Shown: positions 26,517 to 35,202 of the stretch, one piece after another
Layout: every line of letters begins with the position of its first letter
Numbering within the stretch: position 1 is the first letter of the stretch
Assembly: GCF_048066175.1 (NCBI RefSeq)
Contig: NZ_JBLTXA010000001.1
Span: 310,001-374,000, forward strand
Length of the DNA: 64,000 nt
Direction: 5' to 3'
Origin: Niveispirillum fermenti
GTDB lineage: Bacteria > Pseudomonadota > Alphaproteobacteria > Azospirillales > Azospirillaceae
The notes under the pieces: model-generated
What the model was told of the DNA's origin: nothing
Database searches by the model: none
The model's input: only the letters and a program-made list of their open reading frames with translations
Translations under genes and position numbers: made by a program

Positions 26517-27026
26517 ATGCAACGAACAAGCTTTCTGTCATCCGAATGTCCCGCAGCCCGAGCGCTGGAAAGCGTCGGTGACTGGTGGAGCATCTTGATC
26601 CTGCGAGACGCCTTCCAAGGGTTGAGCAAATTCGATGAATTCGAGAAAAACCTCGGAATTTCCGCGAACATTTTGGCGAGGCGATTGAAGCATCTCACGG
26701 CGGAAGGACTGTTTGAAAGGCGACGATACAATGATCATCCGCCTCGATTTGAATACGTCCTTACCGACAAGGGGCGAGATTTTTATCCGGTAGCAATCGC
26801 CCTGTTTGCATGGGGGAACCGGAACCTTGCGCCCAATGAAATAGCCATGCGCCTTGGAGACAAGAAAACCGGATGGGAGAGGACCGCCGTTATCATCGAC
26901 GCGAATACAGGAGAAGCAATCACTCCTGAAAACACCGTTCTTCTGGCAGGCCCCGCCGCAACAGAGGAAACGATGCGCGTCATAAATCGCGTGAAGCAAA
27001 TAAGCTCAGAAAAAGAAACGGAATAA
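26517..27026 (+). CDS. HxlR-family transcriptional regulator
   Basis: 169 residues. The winged HTH of the HxlR family is clear: SECPAARALESVGDWWSILILRDAF, then NILARRLKHLTAEGLFERR and the wing ending LTDKGRDFYPVAIAL. Cys11 sits where YodB/HypR-type members carry their redox or electrophile-sensing cysteine. An inverted repeat precedes it and the fabF-like gene follows four bases after its stop, so they form one operon. Codon use is more AT-rich than the trb genes, which indicates separately acquired cargo. The signal is unknown. Confidence 0.9.
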   Translation: MQRTSFLSSECPAARALESVGDWWSILILRDAFQGLSKFDEFEKNLGISANILARRLKHLTAEGLFERRRYNDHPPRFEYVLTDKGRDFYPVAIALFAWGNRNLAPNEIAMRLGDKKTGWERTAVIIDANTGEAITPENTVLLAGPAATEETMRVINRVKQISSEKETE

Positions 27027-27030
27027 TCCA

Positions 27031-28293
27031 ATGCGCCGAATTGTTGTAACCGGCATGGGTTTAGTTGGCCCTCTTGGTTCTGGCATCGAAACAAGCTGGA
27101 AAAGACTTCTCGACGGGAAATCGGGAATCAGGAGTTTGCCCGATGAAATTTCCAACGATCTACCGGTGAAAATCGGCGGACTCGTTCCTAGCCTGATTGA
27201 AGATTCCGAAGCCGGTTTTGATCCCGACTTGATCGTTGACACAAAGGATCAACGAAAAATGGATCGCTTCATTGTGTTTGCACTTGCGGCCGCGAAGGAG
27301 GCTCTTGAAACGGCGGGATGGCATCCCACCAGCGACTACGAACGTGAGCGCACGGCGACAGTTATCGCCTCTGGTATAGGCGGGTTTCCTGCTATCGCTT
27401 CGGCAGTTCGCATAACGGATACACGGGGAGCACGGAGGCTCTCACCGTTTACCGTGCCATCGTTTCTTGCCAACCTCGCGGCAGGACAGGTTACCATCAG
27501 GCATGGATTTACAGGTCCTATTGGCACGCCTGTAACCGCCTGCGCCGCTAGCGTTCAGGCCGTCGGCGACGCCGCGCGGTTGATACGCTCCAACGAGGCC
27601 GACATCGCTCTGTGCGGCGGGGCAGAGGCATGCATTGACAAGGTTAGTCTCGGGGCATTTGCTGCCGCGCGAGCACTATCCACCGGCTACAATACTACCC
27701 CGGAACTGGCGTCGAGGCCGTTCGACGCCGGGCGCGATGGTTTCGTAATGTCCGAAGGGGCGGGTCTGATCGTCATAGAGGAATTGGAACATGCCCTCGC
27801 TCGGGGTGCCAAGCCCATAGCCGAATTGGTAGGATACGGCACTACCGCTGATGCACACCATATGACTGCCGGTCCAGAGGACGGTCGAGGTGCGGCCCGT
27901 GCGATGAAAATCGCGCTCCAGAGTGCCGGGTTGAAGCCAGACGATATTCAGCATTTGAACGCTCATTCGACCTCCACCCTCGTAGGGGATCGTGGAGAAA
28001 TAGCGGCGATAAAATCCGTTTTTGGCAATCATGACGTGGCGGTAAGCGCCACGAAATCGGCGACCGGACACTTACTTGGTGCCGCAGGCGGCATTGAGGC
28101 GATTTTCACGATACTCGCCCTACGGGATCAAATCGCTCCCCCAACGAGAAATTTAGCAAACCCCGATCCTGCGGTCGCAGGTATCGACCTCGTTCATCAA
28201 TCTTCACGTCCTATTGTCATGGAACATGCCATTTCCAACGGATTCGGCTTTGGCGGCGTTAATGCAAGTGTCGCTTTCCGGCGATGGCAGTAA
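27031..28293 (+). CDS. Beta-ketoacyl-ACP synthase II-like enzyme (accessory FabF)
   Basis: Condensing enzyme that would join malonyl-ACP to an acyl chain. 420 residues, complete: start RRIVVTGMGLVGPLGSG, nucleophile Cys171 in VTACAAS, His312 in LNAHSTST and His347 in ATGHLLGA, so the catalytic triad is intact. Differences from the housekeeping form: Ser for Gly after the first active-site His, and GFGGVN for the usual GFGGTN near the acyl gate. No acp, fabD or other fatty acid genes accompany it. As mobile cargo behind an HxlR regulator it may be a drug-insensitive spare for FabF inhibitors; that is inference. Confidence 0.9.
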   Translation: MRRIVVTGMGLVGPLGSGIETSWKRLLDGKSGIRSLPDEISNDLPVKIGGLVPSLIEDSEAGFDPDLIVDTKDQRKMDRFIVFALAAAKEALETAGWHPTSDYERERTATVIASGIGGFPAIASAVRITDTRGARRLSPFTVPSFLANLAAGQVTIRHGFTGPIGTPVTACAASVQAVGDAARLIRSNEADIALCGGAEACIDKVSLGAFAAARALSTGYNTTPELASRPFDAGRDGFVMSEGAGLIVIEELEHALARGAKPIAELVGYGTTADAHHMTAGPEDGRGAARAMKIALQSAGLKPDDIQHLNAHSTSTLVGDRGEIAAIKSVFGNHDVAVSATKSATGHLLGAAGGIEAIFTILALRDQIAPPTRNLANPDPAVAGIDLVHQSSRPIVMEHAISNGFGFGGVNASVAFRRWQ

Positions 28294-28379
28294 CAGTTCC
28301 TGACGGTGGCGGCTTATGCGACTACTTCGGTTCGCTATGATGTTGAGAGGAAGCCGAATATAGCGTTGATCCTATACCG

Positions 28380-28600
28380 CCAGTCCTATCTGCTCGCGCA
28401 ACTGCCACGATACCGATCCACCCTGCATAATGCATGACCTCGCTGCCGAGCTGGCGGTTGATGACCTGTCTCCACGGGACAAGGGTGCATTTATGGCTCT
28501 TTTCAACCACAGCGAACTTGCTGCTGGATAATTGTACGGTGCCGATGGACTTGCAGCTCACGCCCTCGCTATCCGTGGCAGTACCGAATTCGTGCAGACC
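28380..28600 (-). pseudogene. 3' fragment of a second relaxase gene
   Basis: Read on the minus strand, GTVQLSSSKFAVVEKSHK and LVPWRQVINRQLGSEVM match the C-terminus of the relaxase at 33148-35202 (GTVQLSSGKFAVVEQSHE, LVPWRPVIDRQLGREVM). After EVM the similarity goes on in another frame at the DNA level (ggatcggtatcgtggcagttg), so the end is frameshifted. Many differences show it came from a related gene, not a fresh copy. It overlaps the end of the lysR gene. Confidence 0.82.
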
Positions 28601-29568
28601 TGTCGGCCCATGTCGTTGGCGAGGCTGAGCAGGTTGCGAAGCGCCGTGCTGCGGTTGGACGGCGACCAGACAGCCGAGAAGGCGACCGGCTCCGGCTCGT
28701 CGGCGAAGGGCAAGAAGACAATGCCGGTTGACGGCAACAGCGCCGTGGCCGCACTGACGATGGTGATGCCGAAGCCCTGTCCGACCAAGGACAAAAGGGT
28801 GCCACGCCCCACGTCGAAGCGCAGGATCGACGGCGCAGGCCAGTGCTCGGCGTGGCGTAGCACGATATGGCTATGAACCTGCGGCCCAGTGCCGCCACGC
28901 CGGACAAGAAACGTCTCGCCTGCCAGATCGGGCCATGTGACGGCTGACCGCTTGGCGAGCGGATGTCGTTCCGGTAGCACCGCCAAGAGCGGTTCGGTCC
29001 ATGTGCGACGGGAATGGCAGTCGGGTAGTTGGGGCGTGCCCGCGACGAACGCCACATCCAACCTGCCGGCGCGAAGCTGCACCACCGCTTCACGGGCTGG
29101 GCCTTCGGTGATTTCGACTTCAACGCCGGGGTGATCCTTGCGGTATCGGCCGATCAGCTTTGCTAGGAAGCTGCGGGGGATTAGGGCATGGATTCCGATG
29201 CGAAGCCGGCCGCTTTCTCCGGCTGCCGCCATGCCAGCGGTCTTAATCGCATGGTCCAATAGATCGACACCGGCCGCGATCCGCTCGACGAAGTGGCGAC
29301 CGGCCTCGGTCAGTCGGACACCTCGTGCATGGCGCTCGAACAGGAGGATGCCAAGGTCTTCCTCCAGTGCCTTCACGCGCGCGCTGACGCTGGATTGCGC
29401 CACGCCGAGCGCATTGGCGGCGTGGCGGAAGTTCAGATATTCGGCGACGGCGAGAGTGTGAACTAAGGTCATCATCGGCACTCGCCCCGAGAGGAGATGA
29501 TGGCTCAACGGATTTAATCCGTCATTCCCCGTAAGTCTACGCATACCAATTCGCCATGACTCAATCAC
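28558..29568 (-). CDS. LysR-family regulator beside tetA(G)
   Basis: 336 residues as the longest frame; the fold starts near MMTLVHTLAVAEYLNFRHAAN, so an internal ATG at about residue 32 could be the true start. HTH: NALGVAQSSVSARVKALEEDLG. The effector domain follows (GRLRIGIHALIPRSFLAKLI). A lysR-like gene downstream of tetA(G) is known from the floR-tetR-tetA(G) cluster of SGI1-type islands. It overlaps the tetA(G) stop by eight bases. The end of the frame runs into the relaxase fragment, so its last residues may be foreign. Confidence 0.85.
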   Translation of the reverse strand: MIESWRIGMRRLTGNDGLNPLSHHLLSGRVPMMTLVHTLAVAEYLNFRHAANALGVAQSSVSARVKALEEDLGILLFERHARGVRLTEAGRHFVERIAAGVDLLDHAIKTAGMAAAGESGRLRIGIHALIPRSFLAKLIGRYRKDHPGVEVEITEGPAREAVVQLRAGRLDVAFVAGTPQLPDCHSRRTWTEPLLAVLPERHPLAKRSAVTWPDLAGETFLVRRGGTGPQVHSHIVLRHAEHWPAPSILRFDVGRGTLLSLVGQGFGITIVSAATALLPSTGIVFLPFADEPEPVAFSAVWSPSNRSTALRNLLSLANDMGRQVCTNSVLPRIARA

Positions 29569-30739
29569 AATGAGTTGCGAAAGGTCTGCGTAGTATTGGC
29601 AGACATATTAAATAGAGGATCACGCCGACAATCCAAACCCAACCGTTCCATGCTCCTATGGTAGCAGAATAGAGTGCCGTGAAGCCAAGCGGTCCCGCGA
29701 TAGAGCTTAGATTGGTGAGGCTTGTAAGCGTTCCCTGTAAAGCTCCTTGCTTGTTACTGCTGACATTATTTGAAAGCATTGCCTGCAAGGCCGGCATGCC
29801 AACACCTCCGGCGGCAAGCAGCAACAAAATCGGGAACACCATCCATCCCTGCGTGGCAAAAGCCAGAAGAATGAAGCCAGTCGCATCCGCAGCCATGCCA
29901 AAGAGCAGCGTGCGCCGCTCTCCAAGCCGGCTTGAAAGCGGACCGGTAACAAACGCTTGGAAGATTGCATGTGTTGCTCCAAACGCCGCAAGCGACAAAC
30001 CAACAGTCGTGGTGTCCCACTGAAAACGGTCCTCGCCATAGATGACCCACAGGGCCGCAGGCACTTGGCCGATCAGTTGAATAATGAAGAAAACTGCGAA
30101 AAGTGCAGCTAGCCCGCGCAATGTATCATCCAGCCGGAACAGAACGAATGGTTTGATACGAACCGGCTTTCCGGCCCCGCCATGGCTGTGATGAGTCTCC
30201 TTGAGAAAAATGTAGGCAAGCAGGAACGCGAAGCCGTTGAGAAGGGCAGCGGCGATAAACGGAGCATGGGCAGAAATACCACCGAGCATGCCACCAAGTG
30301 CTGGCCCGGCAATCATGCCTGCTCCATAACAGGCCCCCATGTAGCCGAACCAGCGTGCGCGAGAACCTTCCCCCGTCGAATCGGCAATGGTTGAGGCAGC
30401 TACGGCTCCGGTTGCTCCCGTGATGCCAGAAACGATTCGGCCGATATAGAGAACCCATAAGACCGGCGCTGATGCCATAATCGTGTAATCGACTGCGGCC
30501 CCCGCAAGAGAAGCCAGAAGCACCGGACGCCGACCGTAAGCATCTGAAAACTGTCCAAGCACGGGCGCGAAGATGACCTGCATCAACGCATAGAGTGACA
30601 GCAAAGCACCATAGTGACCAGCGACCTGCTCCGCCGGTACAAGCTCGCGCAGAAGCGTCGGAAGGACCGGCATGATGAGGCCGAGTCCCATGGCGTCGAG
30701 ACTGACGATCAGCAGGGCGATGATGGCAGAGCTGCGCAC
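29561..30739 (-). CDS. tetA(G): Tetracycline efflux protein, class G
   Basis: 392 residues, MFS antiporter of 12 membrane segments that exports the tetracycline-metal complex. The sequence is that of class G as I remember it: start MRSSAIIALLIVSLDAMGLG, the loop 2-3 motif GQFSDAYGRRPV, and SNNVSSNKQGALQGTL. The start codon is GTG. It is divergent from tetR(G) over 104 bases with two operator palindromes between. Several positions differ from the SGI1 form, so it may be a variant; exact identity needs alignment. Confidence 0.93.
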   Translation of the reverse strand: MRSSAIIALLIVSLDAMGLGLIMPVLPTLLRELVPAEQVAGHYGALLSLYALMQVIFAPVLGQFSDAYGRRPVLLASLAGAAVDYTIMASAPVLWVLYIGRIVSGITGATGAVAASTIADSTGEGSRARWFGYMGACYGAGMIAGPALGGMLGGISAHAPFIAAALLNGFAFLLAYIFLKETHHSHGGAGKPVRIKPFVLFRLDDTLRGLAALFAVFFIIQLIGQVPAALWVIYGEDRFQWDTTTVGLSLAAFGATHAIFQAFVTGPLSSRLGERRTLLFGMAADATGFILLAFATQGWMVFPILLLLAAGGVGMPALQAMLSNNVSSNKQGALQGTLTSLTNLSSIAGPLGFTALYSATIGAWNGWVWIVGVILYLICLPILRRPFATHCD

Positions 30740-30772
30740 CTGAAACTCCAGCGCCGCTCAATGCGAGCGACT

Positions 30773-30815
30773 TTATCAATGATAAGAACATAGACATAGA
30801 AATTATCGTTGATAA
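30773..30815. promoter_or_regulatory. Twin tet operators
   Basis: Two palindromes, ttatcaatgataa (30773-30785) and ttatcgttgataa (30803-30815), 30 bases apart, lie between the divergent tetA(G) and tetR(G) starts. They match the tetO form and spacing, so TetR should shut both promoters until tetracycline binds. Confidence 0.9.
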
Positions 30816-30843
30816 ATTGTCAAGCACTGGCAGAGGAACGTGA

Positions 30844-31470
30844 ATGACCAAACTGGACAAAGGCACCGTGATCGCAGCGGCGCTGGAGCTGCTGAACGAG
30901 GTTGGCATGGACAACCTGACGACGCGAAAGCTCGCTGAACGCCTCAAGGTTCAGCAGCCTGCGCTTTACTGGCATTTCCAGAGCAAGCGCGCGCTGCTTG
31001 ACGCACTTGCGGAGGCGATGTTGACGGAACGCCACACCCGCTCGCTACCCGGAGAGAACGAAGACTGGCGGCTATTCCTGAAAGAGAACGCCCAGAGTTT
31101 CAGAACGGCGTTGCTCTATTATCGCGACGGGGCGCGCATCCATGCCGGCACTCGACCGACAGAACCGAATTTTGGCACTGCCGAGACACAAATACGCTTT
31201 CTCTGCGCGGCGGGCTTTGGTCCGAAGCACGCTGTTTGGGCGCTCCGGGCGGTCAGTCACTATGTGGTCGGTTCCGTTCTCGAACAGCAGGCATCTGATG
31301 CCGATGAGAGAATGTCGGACAGATCAGATGTGTCCGGGCAGGCAGCATCGTCCTTCCTGCACGATCTGTTTCACGAGTTGGAAACAGAAGGCATAGATGC
31401 TGCGTTCAACTTCGGACTTGACAGCCTCATCACCGGTTTCGAGCGGCTACGTTCATCCGCAATAGATTAA
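30844..31470 (+). CDS. tetR(G): Tetracycline repressor, class G
   Basis: 208 residues. TetR HTH LTTRKLAERLKVQQPALYWHF and the class-specific ligand-binding core with HAGTRPTEPNFGTAETQIRF, as in TetR(G). The His/Arg/Pro run HAGTRPT forms part of the tetracycline-Mg pocket in TetR proteins. Divergent from tetA(G). It ends shortly before a degraded lysR fragment. Confidence 0.94.
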   Translation: MTKLDKGTVIAAALELLNEVGMDNLTTRKLAERLKVQQPALYWHFQSKRALLDALAEAMLTERHTRSLPGENEDWRLFLKENAQSFRTALLYYRDGARIHAGTRPTEPNFGTAETQIRFLCAAGFGPKHAVWALRAVSHYVVGSVLEQQASDADERMSDRSDVSGQAASSFLHDLFHELETEGIDAAFNFGLDSLITGFERLRSSAID

Positions 31471-31483
31471 AGGCTTATGCGCG

Positions 31484-31640
31484 ACCCCAGTGAGGTCGGC
31501 AAGAACGCTGGCGGCATTGCAGAAATGGGCTGGAAAAGTCGTGCTTCGTCTCGGTGGCGATATGACGATAGTTCAGACAACCGAGAAGGCGACCGGCTCT
31601 GACTCGCCGGCGCAGGGCATAATGAGCGGTATCCTGCCAG
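31484..31640 (-). pseudogene. Degraded lysR 3' fragment downstream of floR
   Basis: On the minus strand, GESEPVAFSVV, then a stop, matches DEPEPVAFSAVW in the C-terminal part of the lysR gene at 28558-29568; DNA similarity continues across ccgagaaggcgaccggctc. It lies where the lysR of the known floR-lysR pair would be, so it is probably the remains of that gene after the tet genes joined. Confidence 0.72.
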
Positions 31641-31652
31641 ACAGGATACCGC
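31626..31652. repeat. Perfect hairpin downstream of floR
   Basis: Arms of 11 bases (gcggtatcctg/caggataccgc) around ccaga. No T-run follows on either strand. Both arms contain TATCCTG, the core of RP4-type relaxase nick sites, which may be chance. Confidence 0.6.
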
Positions 31653-31714
31653 CATTCGTAAGGCCGCGATGGCGAGTGCGCTGTATGGGTTCTAGCCGTC
31701 CTGCCGCTCGCCGG

Positions 31715-32929
31715 TCAGGCGACTGGCGATCTCTCGGCAGGAACGTTACGGGAGCGAAGTAGCACCAGACCCGTCAATACCAACACCGCCATCGTCGTCG
31801 CGTAACAGATCACGGGCCATGCTGTGTCACCGTTTATTAGCGTTACCGCCAATGTCCCGACGATGCTGACGATCAGGCTTTGGATGCAGAAGTAGAACGC
31901 GACCGCTGATCCCGCGATGTCATCAAACTGTGCAAGTGCGCCGTTGGCGGTAACGGACACTGTGAAGACAATTCCGACCGCTATAACCCACATCGGCAGG
32001 ATGAAGCTGAGGAATGACGGCGAGCCGAAAAATTCACCCATCCCCAACAGAGCCGCCCCGCAAACGAGCAACGTCATCCCGCGCGCTACGCATCCCGCAA
32101 TGCCCCATCTGGCGACAAAGGACTTCGCAAAACGGGTTGTCACGATCATGACGAACGCGACAGTGGCAAAGGCCAAGCTGAATCCGATCTCCGAATAGCC
32201 CGCTTGGCCTATGAGCACACGGGGGGCTGTCGAGAAGAAGACGAAGAAGGTGCCCATGCCCGCGCTAAAGCCGACCGTGTAAACCCAAAAGGCCGGGCTG
32301 GCGAAGATAGGCAAAACGGACCGGCGAGTCTTCGCTTCATCAAACGGGCGGGTTTCGTGCCACCTCAAACCAGCATTCAAGAGTGCGGGCAAAGCCAGTG
32401 CGGCCAGCGTGACGAATATCGCTCGCCATCCGAAAAACTCGCCGATCAACGCTCCAGCGATGGGACCAAGGGCGGGGACGAAGGCCAGCATCGAACTGAA
32501 AAGACCGTAGATGACGACACCCTCGGGGCGGCTGGCATAAACGTCGCGAACCGTCGCGAACGTCGCCACCAACGCCGCCGACGCGCCGACCGCTTGTAGC
32601 AAGCGAAACGCGACGAAGGTTGCGGCCGTTGACGACCATGCCGCTCCGAGAGAAGCAACGATGAAAAGCGCCCCGCCCGCAAGCAAGATCGGCCGTCGCC
32701 CGATGCGATCCGACATTGGGCCAAAGATCACCTGCCCCACGCCGAGCACAACCATGTAGAGGCTCAACGTGAGTTGGATCATGGATGGCGTCGTGTTCAG
32801 GATGCCAGGCATCGCTGGAACGACGGGGAGATAAATATCCATCGCCAGTGACGCGAGGATGTCGAAGGGAGCCATCAGCAGCAGGGCTGCCGGCAACGTA
32901 TAGGCCCACGCGGGGCGTGTGATAGTCAT
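31715..32929 (-). CDS. floR: Florfenicol/chloramphenicol exporter FloR
   Basis: 404 residues, the FloR length, 12-segment MFS drug-proton antiporter. The start TRPAWAYTLPAALLLMAP and the run WHETRP...KTRRSVLPIFASPAF are those of FloR as I know it. Asp23 and Arg109, reported as needed for activity, are both present, as is motif A (GPMSDRIGRRP). Scattered substitutions (for example AGGALFIVAS) suggest a variant rather than the commonest allele. The relaxase gene ends about 220 bases upstream on the same strand and a lysR remnant follows, as in the mobile virD2-floR-lysR unit. Confidence 0.94.
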   Translation of the reverse strand: MTITRPAWAYTLPAALLLMAPFDILASLAMDIYLPVVPAMPGILNTTPSMIQLTLSLYMVVLGVGQVIFGPMSDRIGRRPILLAGGALFIVASLGAAWSSTAATFVAFRLLQAVGASAALVATFATVRDVYASRPEGVVIYGLFSSMLAFVPALGPIAGALIGEFFGWRAIFVTLAALALPALLNAGLRWHETRPFDEAKTRRSVLPIFASPAFWVYTVGFSAGMGTFFVFFSTAPRVLIGQAGYSEIGFSLAFATVAFVMIVTTRFAKSFVARWGIAGCVARGMTLLVCGAALLGMGEFFGSPSFLSFILPMWVIAVGIVFTVSVTANGALAQFDDIAGSAVAFYFCIQSLIVSIVGTLAVTLINGDTAWPVICYATTMAVLVLTGLVLLRSRNVPAERSPVA

Positions 32930-33007
32930 GACGAATAAACCGCTCGATTAAGGATTCCGGGCGGCGTCTGCTCGTCAACAATCAGATTGGGATTGGTCTT
33001 ACAGAAC

Positions 33008-33036
33008 GCCGCAACAACAGTGTTTGTTGTTGCGGC
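33008..33036. repeat. Perfect hairpin between relaxase gene and floR
   Basis: Arms of 12 bases (gccgcaacaaca/tgttgttgcggc) around gtgtt, about 80 bases before the floR start and 110 after the relaxase stop. No T-run follows on the minus strand. It could terminate relaxase transcripts weakly or shape the floR leader. Confidence 0.65.
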
Positions 33037-33147
33037 TTACTTGTCTGCTGACTTAGCGGTTCCCATGCTGATAGCTCCACACTTGGCAATACGAGTATCT
33101 ATCTCCTATCCGAATAGCGTCGGTGTCGCAACGCCGTTTCAGGTGCT

Positions 33148-35202
33148 CTAAAGTCCCAACCCCCTTTGCCGCCCCAACTGCCACGACACCGATCCGCCCT
33201 GCACGACGCCCATGACCTCGCGGCCGAGTTGGCGGTCGATGACCGGCCGCCACGGGACTAGCGTAAATTCATGGGATTGCTCGACCACGGCGAACTTGCC
33301 GCTTGATAGCTGCACGGTGCCGGTGAACTTGCCGCTGACGTTCTCGCCGTCCGTGGCGGCGCGGAACGGCAGTCCCTTGCTCTCGGCCATCTCTGCGCCG
33401 ACGCGGGCAACCTCGCGCTCGCGCAGGGTGGCGAGAAGGCTGCGGCGGTAGAAGATGCGGCCGTTCCGCGCTCGGGTGGCGTCGCCCTGTTCGATGTGAT
33501 GCTCGCGCCGCTGGTCCATGGCGTCGCGCACCTGCTGGCCGAAACCGACCGGAGCAAGGTCGGCCGTTTCGCCATGGATCAGCCGCCGGTCCAACCAGGT
33601 CGCGCCATCCGAACCGATCTGCCTTTGCAGATCGACCGGGGAAAGCACGCGCACGCTGGCCTGCCTGTCGCGGCCGGCGTCATAGACGGCGGCGCGGCTG
33701 ACCAGATCATCGGGGATGCGCCATTGGTCGGTGTCGATCCGCTCGACGATCCCGGCCCGGCGCAGCGCCTCCAGTCGGCGGACATGGGCATCGACATAGC
33801 CCTCATAGTCGCCGCCCGGAACGCAGCCCTCGAATTTCGCCTGCTCCAGATGGCGGCTCGGCCGATAGATGCCGTCCTCGGCGATGGCCGTGATGGCGCG
33901 GTCGGACGGTCGGGCTGCCGCCTCGGCCGGGCCGATCTCGATGATGCCGCCAATGCGGGCATCCTCCAGCCGCTCGAGCGCGATGCCGGCGATGTGGTGC
34001 GTGCGGCCGTCGATCCCGTCCACTACGATTGTCAGGTTCTCTCCCAGCTCGTCAGATAGGTGTTTGTCCACGACGCGGCCAAAGATCGGCGTCTCGGGCA
34101 CCCCGTCATGGATTTGGAAACTCATGGGATCGCGTTCGCCGCCCTGCGGGCCGAGGGCCTTCTGCATGGTGCGGATAATGTCGCCGCGCTCGCCCAACTC
34201 GCGCAGGGCCGGCTCCATGTCCTTGCTCAATTCCCAAACGGCGGGCGCGTGTTCGGTCGCCAGCCCCATCTTCTCCAGCTTGCCGAGACGGCGCAAACGC
34301 AGCGTCCGCTCGAACTGCCGCCTTGGCTCTGCCGGTTCATGGCGCAGGTCGAGGAAACGGGCATCGGCTTCCTCGGCCATGGCGCGGTCGATGCGGGTGA
34401 AACGGTCTTGGTCGATTTCGGCGGACAGCTTGCGGGTCTGCTCGATCTCGGTAACGGGGCCGAGTTCCAGACTGGCAAGCTCGCTGGCGCGCTCGCGCAA
34501 GCCGGCCGAAAGATAGTCGCCGTTGATGACTAGATCCCCGCCGGTATCGTCGCGGCCGTTGACGACGATATGCACATGGGGATGGCCGGTGTTGTAGTGA
34601 TTGACGGCAACCCAATCGAGTTTCGTGCCAAGGTCCGCTTCCACCTGTTTCATGAAATCGCGGGTGTAGGCCGTGAGGTCCGACAGCTCCGCGCCGTCCT
34701 CGGGCGAGACGATGAATCTGAATTGGTGGCGGTCGTCCTTGCCGCGATCAAGGAAGGCGTCGCCATCGGCGCGGTCCTCGGTTGCCGAATAGAGCCGGCC
34801 GCGCTCGCCGTCGCGTGACGTGCCGTCGCGCTGCACATAGCGCAGATGCGCGCGGGCGCGTCCGCCCTTCCACGCGGCCCGGACGCTGCGCTGCTTGACG
34901 ATCACGCGGCGGCTGCCGGGCTGGCGATGATGCCATTGGCCGGAGATGTTGCGGGCGCGGACGAAGCTCGCGCCCCGGCCGCGCTTCACGCCCTTGCCGC
35001 TGGCGACCACGGCGCGGGAACGGCCCGGCGATGACGGGCGGGCGGGTGACGGCATGGAAGGATCGCGGGAAGCTGCCGCCTGATGCTGGCGGGTGATCTT
35101 CTTGACCTGCGTGAGAAAACTCTTGGTCTTGCCGGCCTTCGGCGTGTCGGATCGGATGCCGCCGGGCTTCGGGCGGAAGCGGTTTTCGTCGTCGGCGCTC
35201 AT
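33148..35202 (-). CDS. traI: VirD2-like relaxase (DUF3363)
   Basis: 684 residues. The relaxase should nick the element at oriT and stay bound to the 5' end. The three-His metal motif is seen as NHYNTGHPHVHIVVNG (H202, H207, H209, H211); Tyr122 in HLRYVQRDG is a candidate nucleophile. A basic N-terminal part precedes the domain, and a DUF3363 region follows to the end. Start at 35202 opens MSADDENRFRPKPGG, normal for this group. It lies upstream of floR; a diverged 3' end of another copy is at 28380-28600. Confidence 0.93.
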   Translation of the reverse strand: MSADDENRFRPKPGGIRSDTPKAGKTKSFLTQVKKITRQHQAAASRDPSMPSPARPSSPGRSRAVVASGKGVKRGRGASFVRARNISGQWHHRQPGSRRVIVKQRSVRAAWKGGRARAHLRYVQRDGTSRDGERGRLYSATEDRADGDAFLDRGKDDRHQFRFIVSPEDGAELSDLTAYTRDFMKQVEADLGTKLDWVAVNHYNTGHPHVHIVVNGRDDTGGDLVINGDYLSAGLRERASELASLELGPVTEIEQTRKLSAEIDQDRFTRIDRAMAEEADARFLDLRHEPAEPRRQFERTLRLRRLGKLEKMGLATEHAPAVWELSKDMEPALRELGERGDIIRTMQKALGPQGGERDPMSFQIHDGVPETPIFGRVVDKHLSDELGENLTIVVDGIDGRTHHIAGIALERLEDARIGGIIEIGPAEAAARPSDRAITAIAEDGIYRPSRHLEQAKFEGCVPGGDYEGYVDAHVRRLEALRRAGIVERIDTDQWRIPDDLVSRAAVYDAGRDRQASVRVLSPVDLQRQIGSDGATWLDRRLIHGETADLAPVGFGQQVRDAMDQRREHHIEQGDATRARNGRIFYRRSLLATLREREVARVGAEMAESKGLPFRAATDGENVSGKFTGTVQLSSGKFAVVEQSHEFTLVPWRPVIDRQLGREVMGVVQGGSVSWQLGRQRGLGL

